NCBI GenBank assembly: GCA_041390305.1
Contig: JAWKQE010000004.1
Span: forward strand, 186,001-250,000
Direction: 5' to 3'
DNA from: JACKCR01 sp041390305
Lineage (GTDB): Bacteria; Eisenbacteria; RBG-16-71-46; CAIMUX01
DNA length: 64,000 bases
Part shown: positions 8,801 through 18,220 of the stretch, one piece after another
Layout: the number at the start of each line of letters is the position of its first letter
Position numbering within the stretch: position 1 is the first letter of the stretch
Notes under the pieces: generated by a model
The model's input: the letters and a program-made list of their open reading frames with translations, nothing else
What the model was told of the DNA's origin: nothing
Databases searched by the model: none
Made by a program: the position numbers and the translations under genes

Positions 8801-11441
8801 CGATCGCGGACTGGATCGTCGGGTAGGCTCCGGAGCCGTCGGCGAGCACGATGAGGGCGCAGGCATCAGGAGAGCAAACGGTGCCATCGCCGAGATAGGT
8901 ACCACCGAGTGACGTGCAAAGAGCCGGGATGCGGATGAGGCACGAACCGTCGTCGAGACAACACGCGCCCGAAGCGGGGCAAGGATCCGGATCGCACACG
9001 GACCCGTCTCCCTGATAGACACCGCCTTCCTCGCCGCAGATCACTTCCTCGAGAATGACGCAGCCACCCTCGGCTGCACAGCACGCGCCCGTGGGGAACG
9101 ACGCACATCCTTCTCCGCCCGATCCGATCTGGAGGCCACAGGGGCTCCCCTCCGCCAGGACCGGCGCTCCGGCCCGTACGGTGTAGACTCCGGTCGTGGT
9201 CGGCGCGAGACCGCAGTCGACCGGCGCGCAGAATCGAGGGTTCCCGAAGACGTCGTTCGGCGACCAGACCACGACGCCTGTTCCGTCGACGCCTGACGAA
9301 TCCGCGAGCGAACACGAGGAGGCGAAGATCGCGCCGGAGACGTCGATCCGGGCCTCCGCGCCGCCGAGGTCGGCGCAGTTTCCGTAGAGGATCGACCGTT
9401 CGAAGTGGAGCGAATCGGGAGCGCTCGTATAGATACCGCCACCGTACCCCGCCGCGGAGTTGTCGGCGATCGTGCACCCTACGAGTCGCGGAACCGATGA
9501 GCCCTCGGCGAAGAGTCCACCACCTTGGGTCGCCGCATTCCCCGCAAAGAGGCAGCCTTCGAGACGCGGGCTCGCGTCGAGGAGATAGACGCCGCCGCCG
9601 TTGAGCTCCGCCGTGGAACCGCGCACCGAACAGTCGACCAGGCGCGGATCCGACCCGACCATCGCGACACCACCGCCGCGCCCCACACCGGTGACTGCAC
9701 CGTTCACGATGCCGATTCCCCGGACGACGGTGGTCGAGTCCTCACCGTCCTTGAAGTAGAAACCGCGGCCCGCGCTCTGACAGTCGATCACGGTCGAGTC
9801 GGCGTCGCCGGACGCGGAGCGTAGTGTCAGCGGCTTGCCGCCGAACACGAGGTCCCTGTTCCCCACGCCCGTGAAGACGCCCGAGGAGAGCTCGATGTTC
9901 GCCGTCGGAGCCACGCCGTCGATCGCGGCCTGAATGGTCGGGTAGTCGCCCAGCCCGTCTGGAGTGACGACGAACGCTGGACACGGATTGGGTGAACACA
10001 CGGTGCCGTCGCCCTGGAAGACTCCACCGCTCACGCCGCACGGACCGATCTCGGCGATGGCGCAGGTCCCGTCGGTCGCGCAGCACGCGCCGGTCGGCTG
10101 CGGACACGGGTTCGGCGTGCAGGTGGTGGCGTCGCCCTGGTAGGTGCCGCCGGCCGTCGCGCAGTCCGCGGATGTCTCGATCGTGCACGAACCGTCCGAA
10201 GCGCAGCACGCGCCGGTCGGCTGCGGACACGGGTTCGGGTCGCAGCTCGTCGCGTCACCCTGATAGGTACCGCCGGCCGTCGCGCAGTCTGCCGACGTCT
10301 CGATCGTGCAGGAGCCGTCCGAAGCGCAGCACGCGCCGGTCGGCTGCGGGCACGGGTTCGGGTCGCAGCTCGTCGCGTCGCCCTGGTAGGTGCCGCCGGC
10401 CGTCGCGCAGTCTGCCGACGTCTCGATCGTGCACGAACCGTCCGAAGCGCAGCACGCGCCGGTGGGAACGGCGCAACCAGCTGCCCTCGCGCCGATGAGG
10501 AGCCCGCACGGGCTGTTGGCGGCGAGGACCGGCGAGGTGTCGTACACCGTGTAGACGCCGGTCGCATTCACACCCACGCATCCGACCGCACCACAGAAGA
10601 GAGGATCGACGAAGATCGAATTCACGTCGTAGTTCGTCGTGCCAGTTCCGTCGACGAGCGAGGAGTCGACATCGGAGCAGGCGAAGTCGACCGAACCGTT
10701 CGCCGCGACGAACGCGCTTCCGCCCTCGACCGAGGCGCAGTTGCCCCAGAGGACGCTCCGCTCGATCGTCTGGAGTGAGTCGCCCGCGGCGTAGACGGCG
10801 CCGCCACGAGACGACACCTGGTTGTCCGCAAACGTACAGCCGACGATCGTCACGACGCTCGAGTCCGCGATGAAGAAGGCGCCTCCGTCCACTGCCACGT
10901 TCCCCGCGAGCACGCAGTCGATGAAGCTCGGCGACGCTCCGGTGACGTGGACGGCACCGCCCTCGGCCTGGGATTCGTTCGCCGCGAAGACGCAGTTCTC
11001 GAAGGACGGCGTTGCGCCGACACCGATGGAGAGCGCCCCGCCGACGTCCGATCCGGTGACGGCTCCGTTGAGGAACGAGAGACCCCGAACGACCAATGAC
11101 GTGTCCCCGGTCGCGATCGTCATCGCGCGCGCGAGCGTTTCGCAGTCGACGATGGAGGAGTCCGGGTTGGCGCTGACCGACTCGAGGAGGAGCGGCTTCC
11201 CGGCAAAGGAGAGGTTCCGGTTCCCGACCCCCTGGAACGTTCCCGTGGTGAGTCGGATCGTGTCACCGGGTGCGGCGGCGTCGATCGCGTCCTGGATCGT
11301 CGGGTAGTCGCCGAGTCCGTCGGGCGAAACGGAGTGCACTCCAGCCCACGCGGAACCGGTCGGCACCGTTCCAAACGCGTACAGGAGGAGGATCAGCGAA
11401 AGTATCGCCGCTTTCTGGTGCGGTCTCTTCATGCTGCTCAT
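5857..11441 (-). CDS. giant secreted four-module beta-helix protein with Cys-rich repeats and sorting domain (one frameshift)
   Basis: About 1,860 residues if one frameshift near 6285-6300 is repaired. A signal peptide ends near SAWA|GV (residue 33). Four copies of a right-handed beta-helix module follow, each opening with DGxGxYPTIQxAID and starting near residues 34, 490, 862 and 1235. Each is followed by Cys-rich segments (GACC...GC...TC...GGTYQGD...CxPxPCP). A cohesin-like segment (LTGVTFGIDYDPALITILDSG) comes next. In the second frame follow FFSDDQVPPTLDQIACLG and a FlgD/type-IX-like tail (VQPNPVSDEAVVFFDLPE...NGVYFVRL) ending at 5857. The first frame alone stops at 6132. The protein is probably surface-exposed, for adhesion or polysaccharide contact. 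ATGs at 11441 and 11432 are both possible starts. The Cys-rich units suggest disulfide-stabilised linkers. Confidence 0.85.
10081..10463. repeat. 123-bp tandem repeat inside the beta-helix gene
   Basis: The string CAGCACGCGCCGGT recurs at 10081, 10204, 10327 and 10450, exactly 123 bases apart. The intervening DNA is nearly identical, so the gene encodes about three almost identical 41-residue Cys-rich units (PTGACCASDGSC...) plus a more diverged one. Period divisible by three and near identity point to recent in-frame expansion. Confidence 0.95.
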
Positions 11442-11647
11442 GCGCGGCTCGACTCAGCTCTGCCCAACCGTCCGGAGCCTTGCACCAAGTATAGCGCCCC
11501 TTCGCCGCCTCACCGAACGCAAAGGTGGAATGTGCGGAACGTGGCCCAAACGCTGCGAGTGACTGCAGCGGAACGAGTTGCCGATCGAAGTGCGACTCCG
11601 CCCCGAAACGAACTCGGAACTGACACGCCGGCGGTCCCCGTTCGGGG

Positions 11648-13036
11648 CTACCGGTCCCCGCCGCGGGCAGGGCGCAAGCCGAGAATCGCCCCGTCATCGG
11701 CGGCTTCGAGACACGTCAGCTCCCAGCCCTCGTTGGGGTTCGGGACGCCCCTGGCGCCGAGAAGTCGGCGCGCGTGGGTAGGAAAAGGTGCGAACCACCA
11801 CTCGCTCTGTTCGCCGGGAACCCCGGATCCTGCGCCGGAGGCCACACCGCGAGACGCGAGGACCTCGGACAGCCAGGCGACCGCAATGGTCCCCGCGGTG
11901 AACCGCGCATTGCACTCGACGAGCGGGCGTAGCCGCTCCTCGCCGCGGGAGTCACGGTAGGCGAATCCATCGACACCGCACGGCCCACGGAATCCCGTGG
12001 CCGCGGCGTCCGTCACGAAGCATGTCGCGATCGCTCGGAACTCAGTGTCCCATGGACTCCCGGACGTGACGGTCGGCGCGAGGAGCCCCGGGCCGACGGT
12101 GGAGCGAGGATGCAGATCCACCTCCCCACGATTCCCGAGGTAGATCCCGTTCTCCCCGAGCACTTGCCGGGTCGTCCCCAGGCAGGTGACGGATCCATCG
12201 GGCTCGACCCAGAACTGCGCGGAGAGATCGTCCAACCTCTGGAACCACGGTTCCAGGACGGCTCCGCCGCGATCGGCAAGTCTCGGAAGCGCCCGTCTGA
12301 TCGACTCACCGAGCGGAAGGGAATCGCCGCGAACCCGCCCCCGCCCACTCGTCCCGAATCGTGGTTTGAGCACGAACGCATCGCGACAGGCCGCATCCCA
12401 CCCGGCCACGAGGTGCGCAATCACTTCGGCCGCATCCGGGCGACGCAGGTCTTCGGGATCGAGCACGGACGGACGCCATCCGGTCGGGACGTCGCGTCCG
12501 ACAGCCATCCCAAGCTCATCACCCGTACCTTCTGACGACTTCCGGATCGATCGCGGCAAACGCTCCCATCGTTCGAGCCAACGCACGCAGGAAGCCTTGT
12601 CGTGCAGGCGCGACGCGATGTCGGGCGTAGCGAAGGCGAGACGAACCCCTCGGGTCTTCGCATACTCCTCGGCCCGCGCGCTCGGATACCAGGCGACGAT
12701 CCCGCCCGTATCCGCGAGTCGCTCCCAGAGACGCGTCGAGCGAGACGGCCCCATCGCTCGTCCCGACCCGGCCATCGCATCCGTCACCTTCGTCGCGTTC
12801 GCGAGGTCCGCTGCCGGCAGCAGCGCACCATCGAACGCGTCAGGGGCACCGGTACGGACCGCCGCGGGGGCGAGTGGAATCGTGCCGGGAGGAAAGGTCT
12901 CCAGAGGCAGATGAACGGTTGTGTCGTCCGGGAAGAGCCCCTGCCAGAGCGAGAGCAGATGGAGGAGCTCGGGAACCGCCCGCTTTGCGTCGCGGTTTTC
13001 TTCGGCTCCGAAGTTGGGATAGAGGATTCGGGACAT
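11648..13036 (-). CDS. ATP-grasp-like protein
   Basis: A 462-residue soluble protein, start ATG at 13036 (MSRILYPNFGAEEN). The middle contains DAFVLKPRFGTSGRGR, which resembles the lysine and glycine-rich loop of ATP-grasp enzymes, then VLEPWFQRLDDLSAQFWV. Near residues 360-400 come GPCGVDGFAYRD and LVECNARFTAGTIA, matching the acidic metal-binding ExN block of that fold. ATP-grasp enzymes ligate a carboxylate to an amine or thiol through an acyl phosphate; the substrate here is unknown. It starts 24 bases after the stop of the DUF455 gene, so they form a two-gene operon. The N-terminal 130 residues look like a separate pre-ATP-grasp domain. Confidence 0.75.
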   Translation of the reverse strand: MSRILYPNFGAEENRDAKRAVPELLHLLSLWQGLFPDDTTVHLPLETFPPGTIPLAPAAVRTGAPDAFDGALLPAADLANATKVTDAMAGSGRAMGPSRSTRLWERLADTGGIVAWYPSARAEEYAKTRGVRLAFATPDIASRLHDKASCVRWLERWERLPRSIRKSSEGTGDELGMAVGRDVPTGWRPSVLDPEDLRRPDAAEVIAHLVAGWDAACRDAFVLKPRFGTSGRGRVRGDSLPLGESIRRALPRLADRGGAVLEPWFQRLDDLSAQFWVEPDGSVTCLGTTRQVLGENGIYLGNRGEVDLHPRSTVGPGLLAPTVTSGSPWDTEFRAIATCFVTDAAATGFRGPCGVDGFAYRDSRGEERLRPLVECNARFTAGTIAVAWLSEVLASRGVASGAGSGVPGEQSEWWFAPFPTHARRLLGARGVPNPNEGWELTCLEAADDGAILGLRPARGGDR

Positions 13037-13060
13037 GGAAGGCGCGGCCACCGCGCGACC

Positions 13061-14104
13061 TCAGGAGCCGGCCGGGGTCGACGGGGTCGACGGGGTCGAC
13101 GAGCCCGACGTACCGCCGCGGTCACGGGTCCCGTACGGCTTCGCCAACCGCACGTGTTCGATGAAGGCATCGCTCAGTCCCGCACGACGACGCGCCGCGA
13201 CTTCGAAGCGTCGCCCTTTCGCGCGCGCGGCCGAGAGCGGGAAGGGGACGAAACGGTCGTAGAGTTCCGTGAGTGCGTCGGCCCCCTCGTTCTCGCCGAG
13301 ATCCTGGGCGTCAGGATCGTGACCATCCGGAACGTGGCCGTGGCCGTCGCCGTCGGGCCGTGCGACCTTCTCGAGCCACCGCGCGGCCAGCCGCACGTGA
13401 CCGATCTCGTCCTTGTGCACGATGTCCAGAGCGCGTGCGCTCTCCTCGTCGCCGTTCTGCCGGAACGCATCCCGGTAGAGGAGGGAGAAGTCGAGGTTGG
13501 CCTGCTCGAACGTGAGCCCCATCACGCAGAGGAACGATGCCGGCCCGTTCGGGCTCTCCTTGATCCCGGGCACCTGTTGCCAGAAGTAGTCAGACAACGC
13601 GCTCTGGCCGAGTCCACTCCCGAGCCCCGCGAGGCGGTCGAGATAGAGCCGGACGTGTCCCTGCTCCTCCTCGAGGACGTGAAGCAGCCCGCGACGAAGA
13701 GCGGAAGGCATTTCGGGATAGGCGACGAGCGCCCAGGCGAACAGCTCCACGGCCATGAGCTCGTGATTGGCGAACCGCTCGACGCAAGCCGACCGCGCGT
13801 GACGGTCCTTCAGTTCGTTCAGGTTCGGAAGACGGTCGGCCCCGGAACGGATCTGGATGTGGTCCTGACGAGCCGGACGATCGAGGAAGACCGGGGGGCC
13901 AGGAACGTCCAAGAGCGGATCACCACCCGGCCCTCGAGGCGGAACGAGTTTGGACTCGAGGTCGCCTGACTCGAGGATGTGCAGACAGAAGGACCGTACG
14001 GAGTCGAAGACAGGGCCTGTATGGACTTCGGAACCAGAAGACGCGCCGGTTCGGATATCCGACTCGGAGGTCTCGTTCTTCCGCCTCGACCCTGTCCCGT
14101 CCAT
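13061..14104 (-). CDS. DUF455 family ferritin-like protein
   Basis: A 347-residue helical protein. The motifs ERFANHELMAVELFAWAL, EEEQGHVRLY, TFEQANLDF and HKDEIGHVRLA supply two ExxH pairs plus further glutamates, the pattern of a ferritin-like diiron four-helix bundle. The order and wording fit DUF455. By analogy with other members of the fold it could be an oxidase or hydroxylase, but no DUF455 substrate is known to me. The ATG at 14104 has GAGGGA upstream; a GTG at 14131 would add nine residues. The C-terminus is a Ser/Thr/Pro/Gly-rich tail encoded by repeated GGGGTCGAC. It is first in an operon with the ATP-grasp gene and divergent from the aldolase-like gene. Confidence 0.85.
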   Translation of the reverse strand: MDGTGSRRKNETSESDIRTGASSGSEVHTGPVFDSVRSFCLHILESGDLESKLVPPRGPGGDPLLDVPGPPVFLDRPARQDHIQIRSGADRLPNLNELKDRHARSACVERFANHELMAVELFAWALVAYPEMPSALRRGLLHVLEEEQGHVRLYLDRLAGLGSGLGQSALSDYFWQQVPGIKESPNGPASFLCVMGLTFEQANLDFSLLYRDAFRQNGDEESARALDIVHKDEIGHVRLAARWLEKVARPDGDGHGHVPDGHDPDAQDLGENEGADALTELYDRFVPFPLSAARAKGRRFEVAARRRAGLSDAFIEHVRLAKPYGTRDRGGTSGSSTPSTPSTPAGS

Positions 14105-14247
14105 GCGTGGGGCTCCCTCACCACTCGTCACTCTTGGAGGCGATGGAACGCATACGTCCTCCGTCGCCGTCGATCATCCCGACAAGAGTAGCGGAGGCAG
14201 GTGGGTCCGGGCACCGGAATGATAGACGGGGAATCGGCGCCCTGGCC

Positions 14248-14279
14248 CGCCGCGCGGACGTGCCGCCGCGCGGACGTGC
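14248..14279. repeat. 16-bp direct repeat, two copies
   Basis: CGCCGCGCGGACGTGC occurs twice back to back in the divergent intergenic region between the DUF455 gene and the aldolase-like gene. It could be a paired regulator site or simple duplication. Confidence 0.7.
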
Positions 14280-14389
14280 CGTAGCGCGTCCCCCGTTCCC
14301 TGCGCTACCGTTCCGGCCGGGGTCCCTCGATCGGACTCCGACGACTCGCCAATCCGAGAACCGCTCTACTCCTTTCGAGAGGTGACACC

Positions 14390-15514
14390 GTGTCACAGAC
14401 GCCGAGACTCCTCCACGGACACCCGCGCCAGACCTCCGCCGCGTCGTTCCAAGCCTTGGCGGCCTACTGCGAGGAGCACGACCTCCAGGGAGACGTCTAC
14501 GGTGCGTCCGAATGGCTCCAGTCGTTCGAGGCGGAGATCGCCGATCTCCTCGGCAAGGAGGCGGCCCTCTTCTTTCCGTCCGGGACCATGGCGCAACAGA
14601 TCGCGCTCCGGATCTGGGCGGATCGAAAGAAGAGCGCGAAGGTCGCATTCCACGCCACGAGCCACCTCGAGGCGCACGAGCAACATGGGTATCGGCATCT
14701 CCACCGGTTGGAGGCGCAGCTCGTCGGAGAGACACTCCGGACGCCTTCGCGCGAGGACATCGCACAGCTCGATCCGGACGTTTCCGCGCTCCTCCTCGAA
14801 CTGCCGATGCGCGAGATCGGCGGCCAGCTCATCCCCTGGGACGAGCTCTCGGCGATCCGGGAGTGGTCTCGGAACACGGGCGTCGCTCTCCACCTGGACG
14901 GAGCCCGTCTCTATGAGGCCGCCGCGGGCTACGGACGCTCCGTCACCGAAGTCGCGTCGCTCTTCGACTCCGCCTACGTGTCGTTCTACAAGGGGATCGG
15001 TGGCCTCGCCGGCGCGGCTCTGGCCGGGCCGAGGGACTTCATCGAAGAGGCGCGCCCCTGGCTCCGGCGACACGGGGGCAACCTCGTCCAGATGACGCCG
15101 TTCACCGTCTCCGCCCGCATCGGCATGGAGACTCGCCTCGATCGATTCCGTGACTACGTCGCACGCGCGAAGGAGATCGGCGCCCTCCTCGAGTCACGGT
15201 ACGGTGCAGTGAGATCGGGGGCAGCGGGCGCGGATCTCGCAACGGAGGAGGCGCGCCCGGGTCGCCGGATCGGGCTGACCGTCATGCCCTCTCCCGTGCA
15301 GGTGAACATGATGCATCTCCTGTTCGGCGGAACGCCCGAGGGACTCAACTCGCGGCGCGAGCAGGCCGGAGCGGAGACCGGTCTCCTTCCATGCGCGCGG
15401 ATCCGAGAGGACATGTGGGGCCGGGGCACCATGACCGAACTCTACGTGGGCGAGGCAGCCCTCGAAGAGTCCGACGACACCATCGCCGCGAGCTTCGACG
15501 TGCTGCTGGGATGA
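14390..15514 (+). CDS. threonine-aldolase-like PLP enzyme (beta-eliminating lyase family)
   Basis: A 374-residue fold-type I PLP enzyme of the low-specificity L-threonine aldolase group, which cleaves threonine to glycine and acetaldehyde. Visible elements are DVYGASEWLQSFEAEIADLLGKEAALFFPSG at the start, the LHLDGARLYEA block with the PLP-contacting Asp, and SFYKGIGGLAGA, whose Lys should bind PLP. The usual SKGLGAP motif is altered to YKGIGGL, so substrate may differ from threonine. The GTG start has AGAGGTGA six bases upstream. It shares a promoter region with the divergent DUF455/ATP-grasp pair and is followed by an aminotransferase gene in the same direction 205 bases later. Confidence 0.88.
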   Translation: MSQTPRLLHGHPRQTSAASFQALAAYCEEHDLQGDVYGASEWLQSFEAEIADLLGKEAALFFPSGTMAQQIALRIWADRKKSAKVAFHATSHLEAHEQHGYRHLHRLEAQLVGETLRTPSREDIAQLDPDVSALLLELPMREIGGQLIPWDELSAIREWSRNTGVALHLDGARLYEAAAGYGRSVTEVASLFDSAYVSFYKGIGGLAGAALAGPRDFIEEARPWLRRHGGNLVQMTPFTVSARIGMETRLDRFRDYVARAKEIGALLESRYGAVRSGAAGADLATEEARPGRRIGLTVMPSPVQVNMMHLLFGGTPEGLNSRREQAGAETGLLPCARIREDMWGRGTMTELYVGEAALEESDDTIAASFDVLLG

Positions 15515-15655
15515 TGCGGTCCGGAGAGGCCGTTCTCCCACCGGGGAATGTTCCTTGGTGAAACGACGGATCCGCACGCAGATCCTGTGCCGGCACGGTC
15601 CCGCTCCCGAACGGATCCAGTTGCAATCGAGGCCCCAACGGTGACAGATTCCCCT

Positions 15656-15679
15656 CCTTGCGGACCATGAGCCGCAAGG
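15656..15679 (+). promoter_or_regulatory. hairpin in the leader of the aminotransferase gene
   Basis: CCTTGCGG and CCGCAAGG form a perfect 8-bp stem with an 8-base loop, 40 bases before the aminotransferase ATG. It may be an operator, an attenuator or the end of the upstream transcript; no T-run follows. Confidence 0.4.
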
Positions 15680-15719
15680 AAGGATACGCACGCAACCGTT
15701 TCGCCTCCTGGAGGCCCCC

Positions 15720-17042
15720 ATGACTGCCCCGCAGCTCTCCGCCCACTTCCAGAGCCGGAAGCCCTCCTCCATCCGTCTCGCCCAGATCGAGTTCTCCAAC
15801 CGGAACGACGACACCGAGGCCGTCAACGTCGCGGTCGGGAACGTCTCGCTCCCGATGCATCCCGCGATGATCGAGCGGATGCGGAACCTGGGTGCGAAGG
15901 GCAGTCCGTTCGAGCGCGGGGTCGTGATGTACAGCCCGACGCGGGGCACGCCTGAATGCAACGAAGCCTTCAAGAACATCGTCGGTGCGAGCGGCTGCGA
16001 GACCGAAGACCTGCACGTGCAGATCATGGCGGGCGGCAGTCAGGCCATGGAGCTCGTCATCGTCGGTTGCTGCGGACCGGCGGGGACCTCCGAACGTCCA
16101 CTCATGCTGATCGACGCGGCGTACACGAACTACAAGGGGTTCGCGGACCGAGTGGGACGCGCCACGGTTTCCATCCAGCGCACCCTCCAGGCGGACGGAA
16201 GCTTCACCTTCCCGGAACTCGGCGAGATCGACGCGGCCATGAAGTCCCACCGCCCAGGTGCACTCGTGCTGATCCCGTACGACAACCCGACCGGGCAGCT
16301 ACTGGACCGCGCCATGATGATCGAGCTCGCGAAGCTATGCGTGAAGCATGGCCTCTGGATCATCAGTGACGAAGCGTACCGTGAGCTCTACTACCCGGAA
16401 GCCGGCGAAGCGGAGACGGGGTCTCCCGTGAGTATCTGGAGCCTCACGGAAGCAGACGTACCCGGCATCACCGGCCGCCGGATCAGTATCGAAACCGCGT
16501 CCAAGGTCTGGAACGCATGCGGCCTCCGGATCGGCGCCCTCGTCACGGACAGTGAGGAGTACCACCGTCAATGCATCGCCGAGGCCACGGCCAGCCTCTG
16601 CGCGAGCGTTCCCGGCCAGTACATCTTCGGCGCACTCGCCCACGAGTCCCACGCGGACCTCAGGAAGTGGTTCGCGAAGCAGCGCGCGTACTACCGCGGC
16701 ATGCTCGAGTCGTTCACCGTCGGCACGAAGGAGAGAATCCCGGGCGCCATCGTCTCGAGTCCGGACGCGAGCATCTACTCCGTCGTCGACTTCCGCGAGA
16801 TCGCGCCCGAAGGGTTCAGTGCCCTCGACTTCGTCCTCCACTGCGCGCGGGAGGGACGGGTGGATATCGGCGGGACTCCCTACACGCTCCTCACCGCTCC
16901 GATGGCCGGGTTCTACAGCGTCCCCCCGGGCGCGACGAATCCGGGACGGACGCAGATGCGGATCGCCTACGTGGAGACACCGGAGAAGATGGCTCTCGTT
17001 CCCGAACTGCTGGGAAGCCTCTACGAGAGCTACGTCCGGTAG
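15720..17042 (+). CDS. class I/II PLP-dependent aminotransferase
   Basis: A 440-residue fold-type I aminotransferase. It shows VVMYSPTRGTPECNEAF near the start, MAGGSQAMEL for the phosphate-binding turn, IPYDNPTGQLL (NPTG motif), ISDEAYREL (Asp-x-x-Tyr PLP contacts) and SIETASKVWNACGLRIGAL, where the Lys is the expected Schiff-base residue. The C-terminal QMRIAYVET carries the substrate-carboxylate Arg. Family members move amino groups from amino acids to 2-oxoglutarate or pyruvate; specificity cannot be read here. GGAG eight bases before the ATG supports the start. It may act with the aldolase-like enzyme upstream. Confidence 0.92.
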   Translation: MTAPQLSAHFQSRKPSSIRLAQIEFSNRNDDTEAVNVAVGNVSLPMHPAMIERMRNLGAKGSPFERGVVMYSPTRGTPECNEAFKNIVGASGCETEDLHVQIMAGGSQAMELVIVGCCGPAGTSERPLMLIDAAYTNYKGFADRVGRATVSIQRTLQADGSFTFPELGEIDAAMKSHRPGALVLIPYDNPTGQLLDRAMMIELAKLCVKHGLWIISDEAYRELYYPEAGEAETGSPVSIWSLTEADVPGITGRRISIETASKVWNACGLRIGALVTDSEEYHRQCIAEATASLCASVPGQYIFGALAHESHADLRKWFAKQRAYYRGMLESFTVGTKERIPGAIVSSPDASIYSVVDFREIAPEGFSALDFVLHCAREGRVDIGGTPYTLLTAPMAGFYSVPPGATNPGRTQMRIAYVETPEKMALVPELLGSLYESYVR

Positions 17043-17163
17043 GTTCGTCGGACGAAGGCAACTTCCTCAGACGACGGACGGGCGCAGAGAGAGGGAGCCC
17101 GCTGGGCGCGACATCGCCCGGAAGCGTGACCCGCTCGGCGCCCTCCGCACATCCCCGGGGACG

Positions 17164-17838
17164 CTAGTCCCCCCAGATGGAACCACCGTTTCCGCCGGAC
17201 GAGCCCTGCCGGCCCGATCCGACGAACTCGAGTCCGACCCCAAACTGCGTGGAGCCGCCGTCTCCAGACCCACGAAGCCACGCCACCTCGGGTCGAATCC
17301 GGTACGTCGCGTTTCTCGGACCGACCGCGAGCCCGAGGCTGTAGGAATACAGGTCGTCCGTCTCGAACACGCCGAGGTACAGCGTCCCCGATCCGTTGAT
17401 CTCGAACGACGGCGTCACTGGCCAGGAGGCGATTGCGGTCGGGTGGACGTAGAAGTCGTGATACCCGCCTTCGGCCAGAAGCCAGCTGAACGGGGCCTGG
17501 AGCGTGAGATAGTCGGGAACGACGCCCGCGCGCGCGTGCAGGCCGAGACTCACGCTCGTGAAGTCGTCCGCGGCGAACACTCCTGCGGCCCTAAAGCCGT
17601 AATCGAAGTTGGGACTTCGCGTACCGACTCGCGAGACCAGAGTGAACTCGTTCGCGCCGGGATCGAAAGTCTCCGTGTCGTCGAGGTCGACCCGCGAGTA
17701 GCCGAACACCACCGACGCTTTCCCCGGCTCCGCGATTCGGGCGGACTGAAAGGACGAGAACGGGATACAACCGGTGAGCTGAACCGCGGCGAAGACAGTA
17801 GCGAAGGCGGTAGCGGAGGCGTGAACGAAACGGCGCAT
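17164..17838 (-). CDS. predicted outer-membrane lipoprotein of unknown function
   Basis: A 224-residue protein starting MRRFVHASATAFATVF with a lipobox QLTGC, so probably lipid-anchored. The remainder is beta-rich with alternating hydrophobic strands (KASVVFGYSRVDL, EFTLVSRVGTRSPNFDYGFRAAGVF, TLYLGVFETDDLYSYSLGLAVG), suggesting a small barrel or barrel-like fold, and ends in a Gly/Ser-rich tail. GGAGGGA precedes the ATG at 17838. The stop overlaps a GGGGAC/GTCCCC stem-loop that may end this transcript or the convergent aminotransferase transcript. Function unknown. Confidence 0.75.
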   Translation of the reverse strand: MRRFVHASATAFATVFAAVQLTGCIPFSSFQSARIAEPGKASVVFGYSRVDLDDTETFDPGANEFTLVSRVGTRSPNFDYGFRAAGVFAADDFTSVSLGLHARAGVVPDYLTLQAPFSWLLAEGGYHDFYVHPTAIASWPVTPSFEINGSGTLYLGVFETDDLYSYSLGLAVGPRNATYRIRPEVAWLRGSGDGGSTQFGVGLEFVGSGRQGSSGGNGGSIWGD

Positions 17839-18220
17839 ACATTCCCTCCGAGACAGTGTCGACCCGCACAGGTCGGGGCTCCGCTGGACGTTGGGTCCAA
17901 GGGACGACGACTCCGTTGGGCGGCGACTTCCGTCCGCGTGGCGCGGGCAAAGGGGGGACTTCGGCCGACGGCGACAAAAGCAGCATCCCGCCTCGGCATC
18001 GCCTGTGCAACCCAGGAATGGAGATACCTCAGCTCCCGGAGCCCTCATCGTCCATGACCGCCCGTGGCCGGCCGGCCACCTCGAGGGCCTACGCCGACGG
18101 CACCCAGAGCCGCTCGAGCAGGGGACCGGAACCAGGTGGACATCGGTCCCTGCGAGGAGCAAGTTGTCGGGAACGAGAGCCGTACCCTCGGGGTACGAGC
18201 GCACGGAAGGAGACAAGACC
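17839..18220. other. divergent intergenic region
   Basis: These 382 bases separate the lipoprotein gene and the thioredoxin-like gene, so both promoters should lie here. I see no coding gene. A perfect 7-bp hairpin, CGTACCC/GGGTACG with a three-base loop (18181-18197), sits just before the ribosome binding site of the rightward gene and could affect its translation or bind a regulator. Confidence 0.5.

Noticed and set aside
10081..10463. Possible CRISPR array because of regular repeats
   Set aside because: The 123-bp units are contiguous, have no distinct spacers, and encode in-frame Cys-rich repeats.
12602..13969. A 455-codon plus-strand frame opposite the ATP-grasp and DUF455 genes
   Set aside because: Shadow frame rich in Arg and Glu; the minus strand carries ferritin-like and ATP-grasp motifs.
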